Positions 28,910-37,618 of a stretch of 64,000 nt of DNA are shown here, one piece after another. The stretch spans positions 15,364 to 79,363 of the forward strand of contig JAEDIE010000002.1 in assembly GCA_016296775.1 (NCBI GenBank), written 5' to 3'. The notes beneath the pieces are model-generated. The model did not search any database and had not been told where the DNA came from. It saw only the letters and a program-made list of their open reading frames with translations. A program made the translations under genes and the position numbers. Positions within the stretch are counted from its first letter, which is position 1; every line of letters starts with the position of its first letter. This DNA comes from Bacilli bacterium (GTDB lineage: Bacteria; Bacillota_I; Bacilli_A; RFN20; CAG-826).

Positions 28910-29886
28910 TGTCTTTCTATATTGGAAACGTATTAATTAATAAGAGAGTTATCCTTGCACCAATGGCAGGGATAACCTCTTTTTCATATCGTAAATTCGT
29001 GAATAAATTTGGATGCGGTTTAACCTATTCTGAAATGATTAGTGATTGTGGATTAATTTATGGGAATGAAGGAACTTTTGAATTATTAAAGAGTGATGGA
29101 AGCGATAGACCACTTGCTATTCAATTATTTGGAGGAAGCAAAGAGACTATTTTAAAAGGGTTACAAAAATTGAATTCACTTGACATTTCATATGATATTT
29201 TAGATTTAAACCTTGCTTGTCCTGTACCAAAAGTTACTAAAAATAATGGAGGCAGCAGCTGGTTAAAAGATCAAGAAAAACTTTACGATATGGTTAAAGC
29301 TGTTGTAGAAAATAGTCCTAAACCAGTCTCATGCAAAATAAGATTAGGTTATAACGATGTTAATGTATATGAAACATGTAAGACACTAGAAAAAGCTGGT
29401 TGTAAGTTTATTGCAATTCATTGTAGAACAAAAAAACAATTATATTCAGGTCTTCCAGATTTTACTCAAATTAAAGATTTAAAAAATATTGTATCTATTC
29501 CTTTTTGTGTAAGCGGCAACATTTATACTGTAAAAGATGCCTTAAATGCTTTAGAAATTACTAACGCTGATGCTGTTATGGTAGCAAGAGGAGGAATAGG
29601 TAACCCAAATTTAATAACAAACATTAATAAAGCTTTAGACAATTTAGAGTATGATGAATCAAAGAATTTAAATGAACAATTAGATTATTTAAAAGAGTTT
29701 TCAACATATTTGATCGAAGAATATGGAGAAATCAAAGCAATTAGAATGTTAAGAGGCATAGGTATTAAATTCTTAGATGGTATACCTGATATGAAAAAAT
29801 ATAAAAATAAAATTAGTCAAGAAACAGTGACTAAACAAGATTTACACAAAATAATTGAAGAAATTAGACAAAATTATATAAATTAA
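28909..29886 (+). CDS. dusB: tRNA-dihydrouridine synthase
   Basis: 325 residues, a flavin-dependent TIM-barrel enzyme that reduces uridine in the tRNA D-loop. It starts with LAPMAGITSFSYRKFVNKFG, has the catalytic Cys motif DLNLACPVPKV, the FMN-binding HCRTKKQLYSG, and VMVARGGIGNP. It follows ftsH with the stop/start overlap and precedes lysS, as in B. subtilis. Confidence 0.93.
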   Translation: MSFYIGNVLINKRVILAPMAGITSFSYRKFVNKFGCGLTYSEMISDCGLIYGNEGTFELLKSDGSDRPLAIQLFGGSKETILKGLQKLNSLDISYDILDLNLACPVPKVTKNNGGSSWLKDQEKLYDMVKAVVENSPKPVSCKIRLGYNDVNVYETCKTLEKAGCKFIAIHCRTKKQLYSGLPDFTQIKDLKNIVSIPFCVSGNIYTVKDALNALEITNADAVMVARGGIGNPNLITNINKALDNLEYDESKNLNEQLDYLKEFSTYLIEEYGEIKAIRMLRGIGIKFLDGIPDMKKYKNKISQETVTKQDLHKIIEEIRQNYIN

Positions 29887-29943
29887 CTTAAAAATATAAT
29901 GATTTTAATATAGAATATTAAATGCATTTGTGAGGTGATAAAA

Positions 29944-31470
29944 ATGGAAATTAATGAAAACGGCATTATTATTGAAAGATTTAGTGACGAAAAGTTAACT
30001 GATCAAGAATTAGCAAGAAGAGAAAAGCTTAAAAAGTTAGAGGAATTAGGTGTTTATCCTTGGGGAGAAAAGTTTGAACGTACACATAATTCTTTAACTT
30101 GTAGAGAACTTGCTAAAGAAAAAACTGAAGAAGAATTAGAAGCTAACCCTATTAATGTTAAAATTGCAGGAAGAATTTTATTACTTAGAAGAAAAGGTAA
30201 AGCTGCTTTCTTTAACATCAAAGATAAAGAAGGAAATATGCAAGGTTATATTTCTATTGATACTGTTGGCGAAGCTCAATATGAAGTTTTTAAATTAACT
30301 GATATTGGCGATATCGTAGGTCTTGAAGGAAGATTAATGTTAACAAGAACTGGTGAATTAACAATTAGAGTTGAAAAATTCACTTATTTAACAAAAGCTT
30401 TAAAACCATTACCTGAAAAATATCATGGTTTAACCGATATTGAAGAAAGATATAGACAAAGATATTTAGACTTAATTACAAATGATGAATCAAAAAGAGT
30501 CGCACTTTTAAGACCAAAAATTATTAGAAGTATGCAACATTATTTTGATGAAAAAGGTTTTGTTGAAGTCGAAACAAGTGTCCTTCAACCAATACTAGGT
30601 GGAGCTAATGCTAGACCATTTATTACTCATCACAATACCTTAAATAAAGATTTCTATCTTAGAATTGCTACAGAGTTACAATTAAAGAGATTAATTGTTG
30701 GTGGACTTGAAAAAGTATATGAATTCGGCCGTCTTTTTAGAAATGAAGGCATGGATACAAAACATAATCCAGAGTTTACTACAGTTGAATTATATGAAGC
30801 ATATGGCGATTTAGATTCAATGAGACAATTAATAGAAGGATTAATTAGAAATACATGTTTAGAATGTTTAGGTACAACAAAAATTAATTATCAAGGAATT
30901 GATATTGATTTTGGTCCTGAGTTTAAATGGGTTTCAATGGCTGAATTAGTAAAAGAAAAATTAGGAATTGATTTTGAAAGAAATGATTTAACTTTTGAAG
31001 AAGCTAAAGAATTTGCAATTTCAAAAGGTATCAAAGTTGAAACACATTGGACAAGTAATGGTTATATTTTAAATGCTTTATTTGAAGAATTCTGTGAACA
31101 AGATTTAATTCAACCTACATTTGTTCATGGACACCCAATTGAAATTTCTCCATTAACTAAAAAGTCAAAAGACCCAAGATTTACCGAAAGATTTGAGTTA
31201 TATATGAATTGCACTGAATATTGCAATGCATACAGTGAGTTAAATGACCCATTCGATCAAAAAGAAAGATTTGAAGCTCAATTGAGAGCAAAAGAATTGG
31301 GTGATGATGAAGCTAATGAAATGGATTATGATTTCTTAAATGCTTTAAATTACGGAATGCCTCCAACTGGTGGTGTAGGTTTAGGTGTAGATAGATTTGT
31401 TATGCTTTTAACAAACAGCGCATCTATTAGGGATGTAATTTTATTCCCAACAATGAAAGATAGAAAATAA
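29944..31470 (+). CDS. lysS: Lysyl-tRNA synthetase, class II
   Basis: 508 residues from the ATG at 29944; a GTG three codons earlier is part of the Shine-Dalgarno GAGGTGAT and was not used. It has an N-terminal OB-fold anticodon domain (VKIAGRILLLRRKGKAAFFNIKD) and class II motifs: motif 1 (FVEVETSVLQPI), motif 2 (GRLFRNEGMDTKHNPEFT) and motif 3 (GGVGLGVDRFVMLL). It charges tRNA-Lys and ends the pth-lysS block at a terminator. Confidence 0.97.
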   Translation: MEINENGIIIERFSDEKLTDQELARREKLKKLEELGVYPWGEKFERTHNSLTCRELAKEKTEEELEANPINVKIAGRILLLRRKGKAAFFNIKDKEGNMQGYISIDTVGEAQYEVFKLTDIGDIVGLEGRLMLTRTGELTIRVEKFTYLTKALKPLPEKYHGLTDIEERYRQRYLDLITNDESKRVALLRPKIIRSMQHYFDEKGFVEVETSVLQPILGGANARPFITHHNTLNKDFYLRIATELQLKRLIVGGLEKVYEFGRLFRNEGMDTKHNPEFTTVELYEAYGDLDSMRQLIEGLIRNTCLECLGTTKINYQGIDIDFGPEFKWVSMAELVKEKLGIDFERNDLTFEEAKEFAISKGIKVETHWTSNGYILNALFEEFCEQDLIQPTFVHGHPIEISPLTKKSKDPRFTERFELYMNCTEYCNAYSELNDPFDQKERFEAQLRAKELGDDEANEMDYDFLNALNYGMPPTGGVGLGVDRFVMLLTNSASIRDVILFPTMKDRK

Positions 31471-31500
31471 TATTTTCTAGTTTAAAATTTTTAAAAAATG

Positions 31501-31527
31501 GCGTCTTGTATAATGAAGACGCTTTTT
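31501..31527 (+). terminator. Intrinsic terminator after lysS
   Basis: GCGTCTT (31501-31507) and AAGACGC (31516-31522) form a G/C-rich stem followed by T5. It separates lysS from the rpsF operon. Confidence 0.8.
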
Positions 31528-31528
31528 C

Positions 31529-31635
31529 TTTACAAATTATATAAATTTCGATAAAATATTTGAGCATTAAAGCATTCTTCTCTTCTCAAACAAAATTATA
31601 GGTTTGAGACGAAGTCCAAAGGGAGGTTAAAAGGT
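31529..31635 (+). promoter_or_regulatory. Promoter and structured leader of rpsF-ssb-rpsR
   Basis: -35 TTTACA (31529-31534), 17-bp spacer, -10 TAAAAT (31552-31557), then a leader of about 70 nt. The leader contains TCTCAAAC/GTTTGAGA (31584-31591 and 31602-31609) with a further CTTC/GAAG helix below an internal bulge. Many bacteria autoregulate this operon through an S6:S18-binding leader. I do not see the conserved CCG loop, so that link is tentative. GGGAGG is the rpsF Shine-Dalgarno. Confidence 0.5.
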
Positions 31636-31926
31636 ATGAAAAAGTACGAAATTATGTACATCTTAAAAGCAGACCTTGATGATGCTTCAAGAAAAGGTGA
31701 AATTGAAAAACTTCACGGATTATTAACAAAGGGTGGTGCTACCATTTCTAACGTTAATGAATGGGGTTTAAGAGATTTAGCTTATCCAATCAAGAAGCAA
31801 ACTAAAGGCTACTATGTTGTCATTAAGGTTCAAACAGAATCAGCTGACACATTTAAAGAATTTGATCGTCTTTCAAAAATTGATCCTGCTGTCTTAAGAT
31901 ATTTACTAACAGTAGATCACGAATAA
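31636..31926 (+). CDS. rpsF: 30S ribosomal protein bS6
   Basis: 96 residues, full length. It starts KKYEIMYILKADLDD and includes WGLRDLAYPIKKQTKGYY, the signature stretch of S6. S6 binds S18 and the central domain of 16S rRNA. It leads the conserved rpsF-ssb-rpsR operon. Confidence 0.97.
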   Translation: MKKYEIMYILKADLDDASRKGEIEKLHGLLTKGGATISNVNEWGLRDLAYPIKKQTKGYYVVIKVQTESADTFKEFDRLSKIDPAVLRYLLTVDHE

Positions 31927-31941
31927 TTTGGAGGAAATAAT

Positions 31942-32376
31942 ATGGTAAATCGTGTCGTTTTAGTTGGAAGGTTAACAAAGGATCCTGAATTAAGAAGGAC
32001 AAATAGTGGATCTGCAGTTGCTTCATTTACATTAGCTTTTACAAATAGACAAAAAAATGCTGATGGTAGTAATTCTTCAAGTTTTGTAACATGCACTGCA
32101 TGGAATAAAACTGCTGAAGTAATTTCTCAATATTGCAGTAAAGGAAGTCAAATTTGTGTTGATGGTAGATTAGTTGAAACAAGATTCCAACGTAAAGATG
32201 GTACGAATGCTTCACGCATTGAAATTATTGTAGAAAATATTGAATTATTAGGAAGAAAAAATACAACAGAAGATAGGAATGATGGTTATGTTGCTGACAC
32301 CAGTTCAGTTGATGTTTACGAGAAGGAAAGTGATAGTGCAGCTGGTGATATAGCAGATGATGATCTTCCATTCTAG
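31942..32376 (+). CDS. ssb: Single-stranded DNA-binding protein
   Basis: 144 residues. It has an OB fold beginning [18 protein letters not shown], then [14 protein letters not shown], and an acidic tail ending DDDLPF, the protein-interaction peptide of SSB. It coats single-stranded DNA and recruits repair and replication proteins. A GGAGGAAATA Shine-Dalgarno precedes the ATG; rpsR begins 10 bases after the stop. Confidence 0.97.
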   Translation: MVNRVVLVGRLTKDPELRRTNSGSAVASFTLAFTNRQKNADGSNSSSFVTCTAWNKTAEVISQYCSKGSQICVDGRLVETRFQRKDGTNASRIEIIVENIELLGRKNTTEDRNDGYVADTSSVDVYEKESDSAAGDIADDDLPF

Positions 32377-32386
32377 AAAGGAAAAT

Positions 32387-32614
32387 ATGGCTTATTTAAA
32401 GAAAAGAGTAAGAAAAAAGGTTTGTTACTTTACAAAGAACAAAATTAAACATATCGACTATAAGGATGTTGAAACTTTAAGAAAGTTCATTACTGCTGGC
32501 GGAAGAATTTCTCCACGTAGATTAACTGGAACAAGCGCTAAATATCAAAGACAACTTAAAACAGCTATTGAAAGAGCTCGTTTTATGGCCTTACTTCCAT
32601 ACGTCGAAGATTAA
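32387..32614 (+). CDS. rpsR: 30S ribosomal protein bS18
   Basis: 75 residues. The start at 32387 ([11 protein letters not shown]) follows AAAGGAAAAT. The signature [28 protein letters not shown] is that of S18. It ends [18 protein letters not shown]. It partners S6 from the same operon. Confidence 0.97.
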   Translation: MAYLKKRVRKKVCYFTKNKIKHIDYKDVETLRKFITAGGRISPRRLTGTSAKYQRQLKTAIERARFMALLPYVED

Positions 32615-32630
32615 TTTTACAAATAATAAG

Positions 32631-32656
32631 AGGTCGCTTAAAAGCGATCTTTTTTA
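32631..32656 (+). terminator. Intrinsic terminator after rpsR
   Basis: AGGTCGCTT and AAGCGATCT (one G-U pair) followed by a T-run at 32650-32655. It closes the rpsF operon. Confidence 0.8.
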
Positions 32657-32709
32657 TTACTTTAAGCAACATTTTAAGCAAGATTTTGGCAAAATCTTTT
32701 ATTAAGTAA

Positions 32710-32877
32710 ATGGAATATGATATCCCATATACTGCAAACGAATTGCTAGTTTTGCTAAAGATAAAATCAAAAGAGACTCTTAGAGGTAATTATCTTAATC
32801 CAGCCTTGGAGAATGGTTTAATAAAAATGACACTACCTGATAAGCCTAAAAGTAAAAACCAAAAATATATAAAATAA
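32710..32877 (+). pseudogene. 55-residue relic of the C-terminal winged helix of an AlbA/Fic-type protein
   Basis: A short open frame from ATG 32710 to TAA 32877. It encodes YTANELLVLLKIKSKETLRG, then YLNPALENGLIKMTLPDK and PKSKNQKYIK. This resembles the C-terminal winged-helix segment of COG2865-type ATP-binding regulators and some Fic proteins (typical LKSRxxFxxxYLxPALxxGLIxMTIPDKPxSKNQ). Everything upstream of that domain is missing, and the rpsR terminator is in its place. It has no Shine-Dalgarno. I read it as a decayed remnant; a genuine free-standing small DNA-binding protein is possible. Confidence 0.55.
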
Positions 32878-32889
32878 TAGGGATTTCAT

Positions 32890-33699
32890 ATGGAAATTAA
32901 AAAAATACATGATCAACACGTACATACATCCTATTCAGAAGATTCATCAGCTAATTTAGAGAAATATATTCAAATAGCTATAGATTTAGGTTGTTCTTAT
33001 TTTGTTATGACTGATCATTTGGATTTTGATATTCCTATGTATCATGAACATTGGATAGCTGATTATGATGAACAAAAGAAAGAAATTATTGAGTTACAAA
33101 AGAAATATAAAAATAAAATAACATTACTTCAAGGAATTGAATGTGGATATAGAGAAGGATATGAAAACAATATAAAAGAGGTAGTATTTCATAGGGATTT
33201 TGATTTAATTAACCTTTCAATACATAACTATTTAGACTTAGATTTTTATTATAAAGAAGATTTTTTAAAGTATGGAATTAATAAAATGGTAAATTTATAT
33301 TTAGAAGCTGCTATTAAAGCACTTGATAGTGATATAGATTTTGATGTTCTTTCTCATATTGATTATGCATTTAAAACAGCTAAACAAATTGATCCAAATA
33401 TTAAATTCAATTTATTTGAAAATCAGCTTGTAGTTTTATTAAAAAAATTAATAAATAAAAATAAAACTTTAGAGATAAACACTAAAGTACAAGAGTCAAT
33501 AAATGATAAAAACCATACGAAATACTTACTAAATTTATATTATTCACTTGGGGGAAGAAATATCACTATAAGTAGTGATGCCCATGTTGAAAGTAGATAT
33601 TTATCAAGATTTGAAGAATATAAACAGATAGCAAAAGAAGAGAATTTTACTTACTTATGCTATTTTATAAAGAGAAAGAAATATTATTTTAATATTTAA
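32890..33699 (+). CDS. PHP-domain phosphoesterase (histidinol-phosphatase HisK-like)
   Basis: 269 residues. The PHP metal-binding motif HDQHVHTSYSEDSS opens the protein; MTDHLDFD, GIECGYRE, SIHNYL, LSHIDYA and SSDAHVESRY follow in family order. HisK-type enzymes dephosphorylate histidinol phosphate, but no other histidine genes are present here, so another phosphomonoester may be the substrate. It sits between the rpsR terminator and the glycan operon. Confidence 0.8.
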   Translation: MEIKKIHDQHVHTSYSEDSSANLEKYIQIAIDLGCSYFVMTDHLDFDIPMYHEHWIADYDEQKKEIIELQKKYKNKITLLQGIECGYREGYENNIKEVVFHRDFDLINLSIHNYLDLDFYYKEDFLKYGINKMVNLYLEAAIKALDSDIDFDVLSHIDYAFKTAKQIDPNIKFNLFENQLVVLLKKLINKNKTLEINTKVQESINDKNHTKYLLNLYYSLGGRNITISSDAHVESRYLSRFEEYKQIAKEENFTYLCYFIKRKKYYFNI

Positions 33700-33743
33700 A
33701 ATAAAAAGATAAAAATTTGTTTTAAGTAAAATGAGAAAATTAT

Positions 33744-33763
33744 TTGCTATAACGTTATAGCAA
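33744..33763. promoter_or_regulatory. LacI-type operator overlapping the promoter of the glycan operon
   Basis: TTGCTATAACGTTATAGCAA is a perfect 20-bp palindrome with the central CG typical of LacI-family operators. The left edge is also the -35 (TTGCTA 33744-33749), 17 bp before -10 TATTAT (33767-33772), so repressor binding would block RNA polymerase. A LacI regulator is the last gene of the operon (48483). Confidence 0.8.
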
Positions 33764-33790
33764 TGTTATTATGATATTAGGAAATTATAA

Positions 33791-34948
33791 ATGAGAGACA
33801 AAAAATTTATTTTAACTCTTTTAGGCGTTAGTTGTTTTGTTATCACATCTTGTAATGGAATCGATAGCAACTCTTTTTTTCCACCTATCGAAGAGCAAAT
33901 AACTAAATCAACTAATAATCCATATTCTAATCCAACTTATCCTCTTTTATTTAACGAAAAGAAACCTACCTATACTGCAGATCCATTTGTAATTAGAGGA
34001 GATGATGGATATTTTTACATGTATTGTACTCAAACTGAAGTATATGCAAATCAAGAATATAAGACTTTTAAAAAAGGACCTGTATTTTCTTCATATGATT
34101 TAGTCAATTGGGAGTATGTTTCTGATGTATTTAGTAATTACAATCCAGAATGGGGAACAAGTGGGGCAGGAGTTTGGGCTCCAACTGTTATTAAAGTAGG
34201 AAATAAATATAATTACTACTATTCTCTTTCAGTCGGAGAAGATACAAATCCAGGGATTGGTGTAGCAACAGCTGATTATCCTTATGGTCCATTTACTCAT
34301 TATGGAAAGTTATTTAATAGTAATGAAATTGGAGTTACTAATTCTATAGATCCATTTGTTTTATATGATAACGATAAATTATATATGGCTTTTGGTTCAT
34401 ATGGAGGATTAATTACTATAGTTGAATTAACAGAAGATGGTTTAGATTTAAAAAAAGGAATTGAATATCAAAAAGAACATAAAGTAGCTATTGCAGGGTT
34501 TGAAATATTTAATGTAGATAATTACGAAGGAACATTCATTTTTAAAGAAAAAGATACATATTATTTATTATTATCAACTGGAACATGTTTAAGTGGATTA
34601 AATTCTACTTATAGAGTTGTTTGTGCAACAAGTGATTCTTTATTTGGACCATATAAAGATTCAAAAGGAAGAGATATGTTTGGTCCTAATAGAGGAGATG
34701 TAGTTGTAGCTCCTTCTTTAAGTACAGCTATGGGTGTAGGGCATTGTGCTGTTATTCAAGATGATGCTTTAAATTATTGGATGATTTATCATGGATATGA
34801 CACTATTGATAATAGTTCTTATCGTTCATTATATTTAGATCAATTATTATTTGATCCTGAAACAAAATTACCTTCAGTAAGTGACCATGTAGCAAGCAAT
34901 CACGAAACTAAAAACGGTCCTTACATTAATAGTTTGGAGAATAAATAA
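33791..34948 (+). CDS. Secreted GH43-family glycosidase lipoprotein (first copy)
   Basis: 385 residues. A signal peptide ends ITSC with lipobox Cys21, so it is anchored on the outside. The GH43 five-bladed propeller is visible: TADPFVIRGDDGYFYMY (catalytic base Asp), GVWAPTVIKVGNKYNYYYS, NSIDPFVLYDNDKLYMAFG (transition-state Asp), then a YEGTF region carrying the general-acid Glu. GH43 enzymes cut arabinose or xylose linkages in arabinan and arabinoxylan. It is the first gene of the operon and a paralog of the next one, with which it shares GTCLSG.NSTY.V. Confidence 0.9.
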   Translation: MRDKKFILTLLGVSCFVITSCNGIDSNSFFPPIEEQITKSTNNPYSNPTYPLLFNEKKPTYTADPFVIRGDDGYFYMYCTQTEVYANQEYKTFKKGPVFSSYDLVNWEYVSDVFSNYNPEWGTSGAGVWAPTVIKVGNKYNYYYSLSVGEDTNPGIGVATADYPYGPFTHYGKLFNSNEIGVTNSIDPFVLYDNDKLYMAFGSYGGLITIVELTEDGLDLKKGIEYQKEHKVAIAGFEIFNVDNYEGTFIFKEKDTYYLLLSTGTCLSGLNSTYRVVCATSDSLFGPYKDSKGRDMFGPNRGDVVVAPSLSTAMGVGHCAVIQDDALNYWMIYHGYDTIDNSSYRSLYLDQLLFDPETKLPSVSDHVASNHETKNGPYINSLENK

Positions 34949-36126
34949 TGAAAAAATTAGCTTCTATATTCATGCTTATTTCTGTTCTTTCTTTATCATC
35001 TTGTCAATCATCAAATAAAAATGATGTGGGAAATGATAGTAATATTACAAAAAAAGAATATATAAGAGAGAAATATTCTAATCCTTTAAATTTCTATAAA
35101 GTTGATGGATCAAAATATGATGTATATTGTGCTGATCCTGATGTTATTAGATGCGATGAAGATAATTATTATTACATGTATTGTACAAATACAGATTGTG
35201 AAATGGGTGAAAAAGGTATTATGTATGATCGTTCACCCATCTTTAGAAGTAGAAATCTAGTTGATTGGACTTGGTGTGGTAGTGTTTTTGATGGATTAGA
35301 AAATGCTGCTAATTGGGGAACAAAAGATGCTGGTGTTTGGGGTCCTTCAGTAATTAAAGTCGGTAATAGATATAATTATTACTATGGATTATCAACATGG
35401 GGCGATCCTAATCCTGGTATTGGAGTAGCAAGTTCTCCAACTCCTTATGGACCATGGGTAGATCATGGAAAAATACTTGATTCAGTTGATAGCGGAGTTA
35501 AAAATTCAATTGACCCTCAAGCATTATATGTTGGAGATAAATTATATTTAGTATGGGGTTCATTCTTTGGAATAGGAATAATTGAACTTACTGAAGATGG
35601 ATTGGAACCATATGTAGGTAGTACAAATTTAAAAGAATATACAAAATATATTATTAAAGACAATACAACTGATGGAATAATGGATGTAAATATTAACTAT
35701 GAAGGTAGTTATATAGTTCAAAAAGATAATAAATTCTATTATTTTGGTTCACAAGGAACATGTTTAAGCGGAACAAATTCAACTTATAAAGTTAAAGTCG
35801 GAGTCAGTGATTCTATTTTTGGACCATATAAAGGATCAGATAACTTTGAATTAGATGATAAAAACGGTTCATTTGGTGATTTAGTTGTTTCACCTAGTAG
35901 TGAAGTTGCTGGAACTGGACATAATACAATTATTAAGGATTTTGATGGAAGATATTGGATTTTATATCATGGATATCATATTAATGGAAATCTTCCAGAA
36001 TATCGTATTCCATTTTTAGATGAACTTACCTGGAGCGAAGAAACATCAATGCCTTTTGTTAAAGGTAATAATGCATCAATTAATGAAGAAAAATTGGGAC
36101 CAACAATTTTAAAATATAAGGAGTAA
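34948..36126 (+). CDS. Secreted GH43-family glycosidase lipoprotein (second copy)
   Basis: 392 residues. Signal peptide with lipobox LSSC, Cys19. GH43 motifs: CADPDVIRCDEDNYYYMYC, GVWGPSVIKVGNRYNYYYG, NSIDPQALYVGDKLYLVWG and NYEGSYIVQKD. It is adjacent and paralogous to the previous gene, with a one-base overlap (the last A of the TAA starts the ATG), so the pair arose by tandem duplication and has since diverged considerably. Substrate is unknown; arabinan or arabinoxylan side chains are likely. Confidence 0.9.
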   Translation: MKKLASIFMLISVLSLSSCQSSNKNDVGNDSNITKKEYIREKYSNPLNFYKVDGSKYDVYCADPDVIRCDEDNYYYMYCTNTDCEMGEKGIMYDRSPIFRSRNLVDWTWCGSVFDGLENAANWGTKDAGVWGPSVIKVGNRYNYYYGLSTWGDPNPGIGVASSPTPYGPWVDHGKILDSVDSGVKNSIDPQALYVGDKLYLVWGSFFGIGIIELTEDGLEPYVGSTNLKEYTKYIIKDNTTDGIMDVNINYEGSYIVQKDNKFYYFGSQGTCLSGTNSTYKVKVGVSDSIFGPYKGSDNFELDDKNGSFGDLVVSPSSEVAGTGHNTIIKDFDGRYWILYHGYHINGNLPEYRIPFLDELTWSEETSMPFVKGNNASINEEKLGPTILKYKE

Positions 36127-36130
36127 ATTT

Positions 36131-37618
36131 ATGAAAAGAAGTAAAATTTTAACTGTTTTATCGATCGTTTCATTATTTGGAGGTTTATTTTCTTGTTCAA
36201 GTGGAAGTAACACTGAAGAAGTAAATGACATTGTAAGAGATGGTAATGGATCAATAGTTTATAACAATGTTGAATTAAAGTTATGGAGCGTTACAACTGG
36301 AGAAGATGCTTCTACTCAAGATGCAATTATTGGTAATTTTAATTCTTTATATGAAGGAATGATTCATGTCACAACAGAACACATTTCTCGTTATGATTTA
36401 GAATCTAGATTAACTTCTACCATGAGTTTTGATAAGAAAAATGCCCCAGATGCATTATTTACACATGGACATAGAACAAATGAATACATTGGAAACGAAT
36501 GGATTCAACCCATTGAAGATTACTATACAATGAGCGATACTCCTTTAGATAAATCAGATTTTGCTCCAAGTTTATTAAATACAGTTACACATAATGGAAA
36601 AATGTATTCTACTCCAATTGATGTTCATTCAACAATGATTGAAATTAGAACTGATATTTTAACTAAAAATGGGTTATCAATTCCTTCAAATTATAACGAA
36701 CTTGTTAGTGTTTGTACTCAAGCTACTGAATTAGCAGCTAAAGGTAATTTATGGATTAGAGGTGAAAATAGTGAAGGATATGCTAGTGATGAATGGAGAA
36801 AAGCTACAACAGCTGAAGCATATACTCCTTTCCCAATCTCATATGGGGATATGTGGGTCCATGAATTTTTAGGATATACTGCTGCTGTTCAAAATGGTGG
36901 AAAATTTCTTACCGAAGATGGAAAGGGTATGCCAGGATGGAACAGTGATGAAGTTGCTAATGGTTTACAAGTTTTAAGAGGTTGGATTTTCCCAACTTCA
37001 ACTTCTAAAAATAAATATCAATTAAGCTTAGATTATGGATCAGATTATGATGTAGGTATCGAACCATTTAAGAGCGGAAAATCAATATTTAAATTAAATG
37101 GACCATGGGTCTATAAAACAGATTTAGATTCTTTCTCAACCATGTTAAGAAACGATGGAGGAGATAATAACATTACAACACGTAGTTTATCCAATATGTT
37201 AACTAGTGATACTTCAACTGAATATGCTTCAAAAATTAAAGGTGAAGGTCATGCAATTATGTTAATGTCAACTGTTGAAAGTGCTACAAAAAAATGTGCT
37301 GCAAGTGTTTTTGCTGATTATATGGCATATTATTCAGGAATTGAATGGGCAAGAAGAGGACATATTCCTGCAGTAAATTCTGTATTAAATAACAATGATT
37401 TTAAAGGCGATGCCGACTATACAAAATATATTCAATATTGGGGAACACCAAACGATTATGAAGTTTATGGTCCAACTCAATACTACTCATATATTGATAC
37501 ATATTTTAAAAATTCATTACAAAAATCAATAGCTTCTCAATTTAAAAACACTCCAATTAAAGAAATTTTGGATGAACAATATAAAGGATGTAAAGCATAT
37601 ATAGAACTTTATGCATAA
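36131..37618 (+). CDS. Sugar ABC transporter substrate-binding lipoprotein
   Basis: 495 residues. Lipobox GLFSC with Cys22. The bacterial extracellular solute-binding fold (family 1, MalE-like) shows VELKLWSVTTGEDASTQD, KNAPDALFTHGHRTNEY and GKMYSTPIDVHS. It captures oligosaccharides at the membrane and hands them to the two permeases that follow at once. There is no sequence hint of the exact sugar. Confidence 0.9.
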   Translation: MKRSKILTVLSIVSLFGGLFSCSSGSNTEEVNDIVRDGNGSIVYNNVELKLWSVTTGEDASTQDAIIGNFNSLYEGMIHVTTEHISRYDLESRLTSTMSFDKKNAPDALFTHGHRTNEYIGNEWIQPIEDYYTMSDTPLDKSDFAPSLLNTVTHNGKMYSTPIDVHSTMIEIRTDILTKNGLSIPSNYNELVSVCTQATELAAKGNLWIRGENSEGYASDEWRKATTAEAYTPFPISYGDMWVHEFLGYTAAVQNGGKFLTEDGKGMPGWNSDEVANGLQVLRGWIFPTSTSKNKYQLSLDYGSDYDVGIEPFKSGKSIFKLNGPWVYKTDLDSFSTMLRNDGGDNNITTRSLSNMLTSDTSTEYASKIKGEGHAIMLMSTVESATKKCAASVFADYMAYYSGIEWARRGHIPAVNSVLNNNDFKGDADYTKYIQYWGTPNDYEVYGPTQYYSYIDTYFKNSLQKSIASQFKNTPIKEILDEQYKGCKAYIELYA

